A stretch of DNA of 10,635 nucleotides from Gracilimonas sp031580945 (GTDB lineage: Bacteria > Bacteroidota > Rhodothermia > Balneolales > Balneolaceae). Position numbers and translations under genes: made by a program. Shown piece by piece: positions 7,284 through 10,635 of this stretch. Location of the stretch: contig JAVLBT010000102.1 in NCBI GenBank assembly GCA_031580945.1, positions 1 through 10,635 on the forward strand, read 5' to 3'. Under the pieces are notes generated by a model. The model saw only the letters and a program-made list of their open reading frames with translations. It did no database searches and was not told the DNA's origin. The first letter of the stretch is position 1; each line of letters starts with the position of its first letter.

Positions 7284-8426
7284 TTAATCGGAAGTAGATT
7301 TCATACGGAGCCACAGATAATCGGCTGTTAAAGTGCAGCCAATAATAAACGTTAAAACAAGGATACTCGCAACCGGTTCCCAAATTATAAAACCGCCAAA
7401 AGTTCCTAATACGGCTCCAAGATATTGTATATAGTTCAACTGATCATTGCTAGCATTTTTTATAAGCTGTTCCAGCCTTCGTTCATCATACTGTTTTAGA
7501 TTATCCTCAACCAGTGAATGAACATCCAGTTGATTGATCAATTTGTACAAGAGGTTTGTTATCAGTTCTTCGATCACAGAACCATGTTCATCCAACTTTT
7601 CCGGTAGATCATCCAAAAAAGAGTCCATTTTATTCAATCCGTTTTCAATGCCTGTTGGCAATTTTACCAATGCGTTTTCAACAAGATCCTGCATTTCTTG
7701 TCCTTTAACGAAGCTGTACGCCTTTAAAGCAACTTTTTCGAATGAGTTTTCATCAATGGCATCATCAATCTGCTCGATAAGCTTTTTTGCAATGGCAGAA
7801 CGTACTTCAGGATCTGCGATCATCTCATCTACATAACTAACAACCAGGGATTTTAGACTTGTTCGAAATTCCGGATCATCAATGATCTTTTTAACATAAA
7901 TAGTAGCTTTTTCGCGATAACGGGCGATAGCTTGTGATTCATGAATTTTTTGTTTGATGATCTCCGGGTTAATCAGGTCTTCTGAAACAGCTCTTGCCAA
8001 CCGATATGCAATACGGTCTTTTTGGGCGGGCACAAGGCCTTGTCCTAATATTGGCCGTCGATAGGTTGGCCGGAATAACATAGTGATAGCCAGCCAATTT
8101 GTAAGAAAACCGATCAACCCGCTAATGCTTATAATGCGAAGTAGTCCTTCCAGTGAAAAGCTAAGTCCAAAAATGGTAGTGGAGACGTCTTCAAAATCCC
8201 AGAAAAAAGATCCGATAAAAACTGCAAGAAGGAGGTAGGGAAATCCAAATAGGAGTTTCATCAACCAAGGATATTTGGCTGAGCTTTTAGGAGGAATTTC
8301 AGTATCCAGAGAATGGGCAGACTGAACGGATTGTTTTTCTACTTGCTTTTTTACGAGTTCCCAAAGCTGAATTCCATAGGCCTTGTTACGCTCTTTAATG
8401 TTATTTTTAGATTCCTTTTCGGCCAT
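7284..8426 (-). CDS. DUF445 family membrane protein
   Basis: A 380-residue protein with the family hallmarks of DUF445 (YheB/YjiN-like): a membrane segment at about 55-76, a second at about 95-117 that runs into the motif GFLTNWLAITMLFRP (106-120), a long soluble helical middle (about 125-325) with repeated short acidic/basic helices, and a C-terminal NDQLNYIQYLGAVLG (327-341) leading into a last pair of hydrophobic stretches (about 337-371). The molecular role of the family is not established. The extra charged N-terminal 50 residues (rich in Lys, Glu, Ser) precede the first membrane segment and would lie in the cytoplasm or periplasm depending on topology. A weak AGGA lies three bases before the ATG. 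It follows ybeY by 35 bases and precedes the protease by 20. Confidence 0.87.
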   Translation of the reverse strand: MAEKESKNNIKERNKAYGIQLWELVKKQVEKQSVQSAHSLDTEIPPKSSAKYPWLMKLLFGFPYLLLAVFIGSFFWDFEDVSTTIFGLSFSLEGLLRIISISGLIGFLTNWLAITMLFRPTYRRPILGQGLVPAQKDRIAYRLARAVSEDLINPEIIKQKIHESQAIARYREKATIYVKKIIDDPEFRTSLKSLVVSYVDEMIADPEVRSAIAKKLIEQIDDAIDENSFEKVALKAYSFVKGQEMQDLVENALVKLPTGIENGLNKMDSFLDDLPEKLDEHGSVIEELITNLLYKLINQLDVHSLVEDNLKQYDERRLEQLIKNASNDQLNYIQYLGAVLGTFGGFIIWEPVASILVLTFIIGCTLTADYLWLRMKSTSD

Positions 8427-8461
8427 TTATCCTATTTATGAGCTATGTACGGAAAAACCGA

Positions 8462-8920
8462 TCAGTTGTTTTCAGAAAGGGATAAATATTTATTTTCAAG
8501 CTGGGTCATGGAATTTTTTTCTTCTTCTGATTTATCCTTGTATCCGATCAGATGCAAGAGTCCATGAATAAAGATCCGTTTGAATTCAAGGTATTGTGTT
8601 TCTCCATATTCGTCCGCTTGCTCTTTGATGCGCGGGGCACAACAAAATAGTGTACCTTCAATGGCCGAATTGTCTTTCTTTTCAACGCCATCGTCGTATC
8701 TAAAAGAAATGATATCGGTGATATAATCCCGTTCTAAATGTTCCTTATTTATTCGAACGATCTCTTCTTCATCAACATATACTAATTCGATCATTTCAAA
8801 CTGAACTGATTCCTCATCCTGCAATAATTGCATTACTGAGGTTGCTGTGTTCTGAGACAAAGGAACGCTCTCATTACAATCTATATATAGCTGCAGGGTA
8901 GGTGAGAGCTCTTGTTCCAC
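8462..8920 (-). CDS. ybeY: endoribonuclease YbeY, rRNA maturation factor
   Basis: YbeY is a metal-dependent RNase involved in 16S rRNA 3'-end maturation and ribosome quality control. The 152-residue product has the conserved TDIISFRYD strand (68-76) and the metal site HGLLHLIGYKDK (119-130). H119 and H123 fit the first two metal ligands; the third, His in the HGxLHLxGYDH form of E. coli, is Asp129 here, a variant I recall as usual in Bacteroidota, so activity is likely retained. The start is GTG at 8920: an in-frame TAA lies three codons upstream and the first internal ATG is at codon 30, which would remove the first strand of the fold. No Shine-Dalgarno site is seen. It begins 11 bases after the stop of the 149-residue gene, which suggests translational coupling. 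Confidence 0.93.
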   Translation of the reverse strand: MEQELSPTLQLYIDCNESVPLSQNTATSVMQLLQDEESVQFEMIELVYVDEEEIVRINKEHLERDYITDIISFRYDDGVEKKDNSAIEGTLFCCAPRIKEQADEYGETQYLEFKRIFIHGLLHLIGYKDKSEEEKNSMTQLENKYLSLSENN

Positions 8921-8931
8921 AATAAGTTATT

Positions 8932-9381
8932 TTAGAATGAGAAACCGTCGTCCATTGATTCGGTTAAGGAAAGGGCAATCCCGCACATCATAAGATCTTC
9001 GGGCAGTTCGGTAAAGTCTCCGCTGATAACGGCATCATCAACATTTGCGTACAGGCTACAGCCGGCTGTCTTCTCCACAATTAAACCGGAAGTTTTAGTA
9101 CCTGATTTCCCAAAAAAAGTAACCTGTTGCAACATCTCACTGGCTACAAAAGCAGTACAATTATGAAGCTGAAGAAAGGTACTGTAGGAATAGACAGAGA
9201 CCATATTCATTTGCTCATTATTTACATCCAGTCCAAGATGAATTTCAAGAGCAAGCTTGCGCGGTTGTTCTTCTTCACTTTTTACTTCAAATCTGAACAC
9301 ATCATTGCCAAGTGGTTTAGCTTTAGTACCAAGTACTTTGGCAATGGCTTCTATATTTTCTTTGGTGAACTGATGAATCAT
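8932..9381 (-). CDS. uncharacterised 149-residue protein upstream of ybeY
   Basis: I do not recognise this family. The protein is acidic, without signal peptide or membrane helix, and reads like a small alpha/beta cytoplasmic domain: a helix at about 6-17 (TKENIEAIAKVL), strands at about 27-34 and 43-50, a segment with many hydroxyl and aromatic residues (61-70), a helix at about 77-86 and a Gly-containing turn with FFGKSGTKTSG (89-99). Cysteines are at 75, 108 and 133, with no metal-binding spacing. It ends ESMDDGFSF, an acidic tail with aromatic residues. Its reality is supported by its full use of the gap between two conserved genes, 11-base spacing to ybeY, and codon use like its neighbours. 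The general look recalls small secretion-chaperone-like folds, but this is not strong enough to assign. The ATG at 9381 has no Shine-Dalgarno site. Confidence 0.75.
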   Translation of the reverse strand: MIHQFTKENIEAIAKVLGTKAKPLGNDVFRFEVKSEEEQPRKLALEIHLGLDVNNEQMNMVSVYSYSTFLQLHNCTAFVASEMLQQVTFFGKSGTKTSGLIVEKTAGCSLYANVDDAVISGDFTELPEDLMMCGIALSLTESMDDGFSF

Positions 9382-9402
9382 ATTGATAAAGTTTTATGTG
9401 CC

Positions 9403-9410
9403 GAAATATA
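9403..9410 (-). promoter_or_regulatory. candidate promoter box before the 149-residue gene
   Basis: The - strand reads TATATTTC, one base from the Bacteroidota -7 consensus TAnnTTTG and also similar to a sigma-70 -10 box. It lies in the 60-base gap after the DUF2723 gene, the largest gap upstream of the cluster, 21 bases before the ATG. The expected upstream element is at best weak (TTTAAAC about 20 bases away). It could start the transcript carrying ybeY and the genes after it. Confidence 0.25.
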
Positions 9411-9441
9411 CGGTACCAATACTTAAGTTTAAATAAAGGAA

Positions 9442-10635
9442 TTAATTGATACCATATCGGGTAATTTCCTGTTCACTTTCAGCCCTGGTTCCTGGCATTT
9501 CCGGGAATCCTGCTCCCATCATATCATCTACTTTAGATTTTAATTCTAAGGCAGTTTCTGTTTCTCCGGCTTGATAGTAAACATATTGTACAAGCACCAA
9601 CGATTGTCGGGCCATTCGTACTTCCGTTAAGAAATTCCGAGCCTGATTGTTCAATTGTTGAAGTTCAGGCCGCAGTTCTCGCTGTAAGCGTATATTACCT
9701 TGATTTCTTGCACTTTCAAACTCCTGGTTTAGCATATTAAACTCATTTTCAAGTTCAGTAAACCTGGCGAGATTGTAGTCAAGATCCTGGATGATGTCCG
9801 ATTCTGACTCCCCGGCTAACCGAAGGGCATCATCAGGGGAACCCGCTTGTGCATAGCGTACTGCATATAATAATTTAATAGATTCGTTGGTCTCATCTGG
9901 CCTGAAGGGAATGCGCTCTTCTCCCCATTTTAACCAATAGGAGGCACTGTCTGGCATTCCCTGACTTCGGTACTCTTCGGCCAGACTCATAAAGTTGAAT
10001 CTGTAGTTACTTAGCATCCTGCGAATATTTTCATCAAAATATACATCAGGATTATTCCATTCTCTGAACTGGAATTTCTTCAACCGGTCAGTCATGATAT
10101 CTACATTGATATTATCCTGTCCGCTATTTCCAAATTCTTTAGGAACTACCCGATAAGCTTTACCTTCGGTCCGGAAATATTTTTGAAGGCCAAGCTGACT
10201 GGTAGATGATACAGTATTTGCAAAATAGACGGGTCTCAGCCAGTTATTTGTGCGCAACATATCTAAAATAAGCCGGTCTTGTACTTGCAGATAATAGACG
10301 GTGTTACCTTGTTGATCCTGTCCGTATCTGCGGCCATTTAACCTCCAGCTAACAGTGTTGTCAAGAGAGTCCACAGGGATTTCAAAGTCTATTCCATTTT
10401 GGAAAATGGAAAGTGAGGTATCGGGTTTTACGCCAATATTCTCTTTGTAGTTCCGGTCGTCTGAGAATGCTTTTTTAAGCATCTCTTTATCTACAGGGAT
10501 TTCGATGTCTTGAGGCTGCCACTGACTGATACCAGCCGTTACACGTTCTACTTCTTCATCCGTTAATGAGATTGGAAGTGGGGCCGACTCGTGAGACCAT
10601 TGATCTCTGAGCTGTTTAATGTACCAATCTGTATT
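9442..10635 (-). CDS. DUF2723 membrane protein (glycosyltransferase-like), C-terminal part
   Basis: The reading frame is open from the right edge, giving 397 residues plus a TAA stop; the start and all membrane helices lie outside the window. The visible part is the soluble C-terminal region of Bacteroidota DUF2723 proteins, relatives of the TMEM260 O-mannosyltransferase group. Supporting segments, numbered from the window edge, are NTDWYIKQLRD (1-11) followed by PLPISL, NNWLRPVYFANTVS (130-143, a family signature close to RP.YFA), KYFRTEGKAYRVVP (152-165) and NPDVYFDENIRRMLSNYR (195-212). After these comes a TPR-like helical stretch (about 215-275) and a Gln/Glu/Arg-rich helix with coiled-coil character (about 290-345). 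The Met codon at 10482 is internal and not a start. The role in glycosylation is inferred from family only. Confidence 0.88.
   Translation of the reverse strand, partial: NTDWYIKQLRDQWSHESAPLPISLTDEEVERVTAGISQWQPQDIEIPVDKEMLKKAFSDDRNYKENIGVKPDTSLSIFQNGIDFEIPVDSLDNTVSWRLNGRRYGQDQQGNTVYYLQVQDRLILDMLRTNNWLRPVYFANTVSSTSQLGLQKYFRTEGKAYRVVPKEFGNSGQDNINVDIMTDRLKKFQFREWNNPDVYFDENIRRMLSNYRFNFMSLAEEYRSQGMPDSASYWLKWGEERIPFRPDETNESIKLLYAVRYAQAGSPDDALRLAGESESDIIQDLDYNLARFTELENEFNMLNQEFESARNQGNIRLQRELRPELQQLNNQARNFLTEVRMARQSLVLVQYVYYQAGETETALELKSKVDDMMGAGFPEMPGTRAESEQEITRYGIN

Noticed and set aside
7534..7836. 100-codon open frame on the + strand inside the DUF445 gene
   Set aside because: It lies wholly antisense to a conserved family member and its Ser/Phe-rich product mirrors the helix-coding strand opposite.
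9127..9426. 99-codon open frame on the + strand over the 149-residue gene
   Set aside because: It is antisense to a gene that fits the cluster spacing, and its product shows no domain, only Phe/Lys/Ile-rich shadow composition.
9442..10482. Treating the Met codon at 10482 as the start of a 346-residue protein
   Set aside because: The frame stays open to the window edge, and the 51 residues before this Met include NTDWYIKQLRD, a conserved part of DUF2723 proteins. The gene is therefore cut by the window, not short.
1..10635. Mobile elements, CRISPR arrays, tRNA or riboswitches
   Set aside because: I saw no transposase or integrase motifs, no direct-repeat arrays, no terminal inverted repeats, no cloverleaf-like sequence, and no intergenic space over about 93 bases that could hold a large riboswitch.

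Overview
The window looks like an ordinary chromosomal stretch of a moderately AT-rich bacterium of the Bacteroidota/Balneolota type (a Balneolaceae-like marine or saline organism is my best guess). The reasons are indirect: a DUF2723 membrane glycosyltransferase, a DUF6588-like exported protein, a YbeY with the GYKDK active-site variant that I associate with Bacteroidota-type bacteria, a lipoprotein subtilase of the sort common in that group, and start codons mostly without Shine-Dalgarno sequences. I see no tRNA, rRNA, CRISPR array, insertion sequence, phage gene or obvious compositional break.

Layout: at the left edge, the last 46 codons of an ABC transporter ATPase (MacB/LolD type) run on the + strand and stop at 142. 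Everything else is on the - strand. A strong hairpin at 182-207 lies between the convergent ends of the ABC gene and the DUF6588-like gene (236-1372) and can end transcription from both sides. Reading the - strand in transcription order from the right edge: the C-terminal part of a DUF2723 protein (9442 to beyond the window), a 149-residue protein I do not recognise (8932-9381), ybeY (8462-8920, GTG start), a DUF445 membrane protein (7284-8426), a lipoprotein subtilisin-like protease with a long insertion (5593-7263), a PYROXD2/CrtI-like FAD oxidoreductase (4133-5584), a fused double-domain Fe3+-type ABC permease (2418-4112), rsgA (1460-2368), then the DUF6588-like gene.

The genes from 9381 down to 1460 are separated by only 8 to 49 bases, so they could be one long transcript or a few overlapping ones. 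A perfect TAnnTTTG box just before rsgA and a near-match before the 149-residue gene suggest possible internal starts. Functionally the cluster is mixed: two ribosome-maturation factors (YbeY for rRNA processing, RsgA for 30S assembly), envelope proteins (DUF445, subtilase lipoprotein, permease) and one redox enzyme. I see no coherent new system here. The most distinctive items are the approximately 160-residue helical insertion in the protease, the iron-type permease without its partner subunits, and the unrecognised small gene upstream of ybeY.
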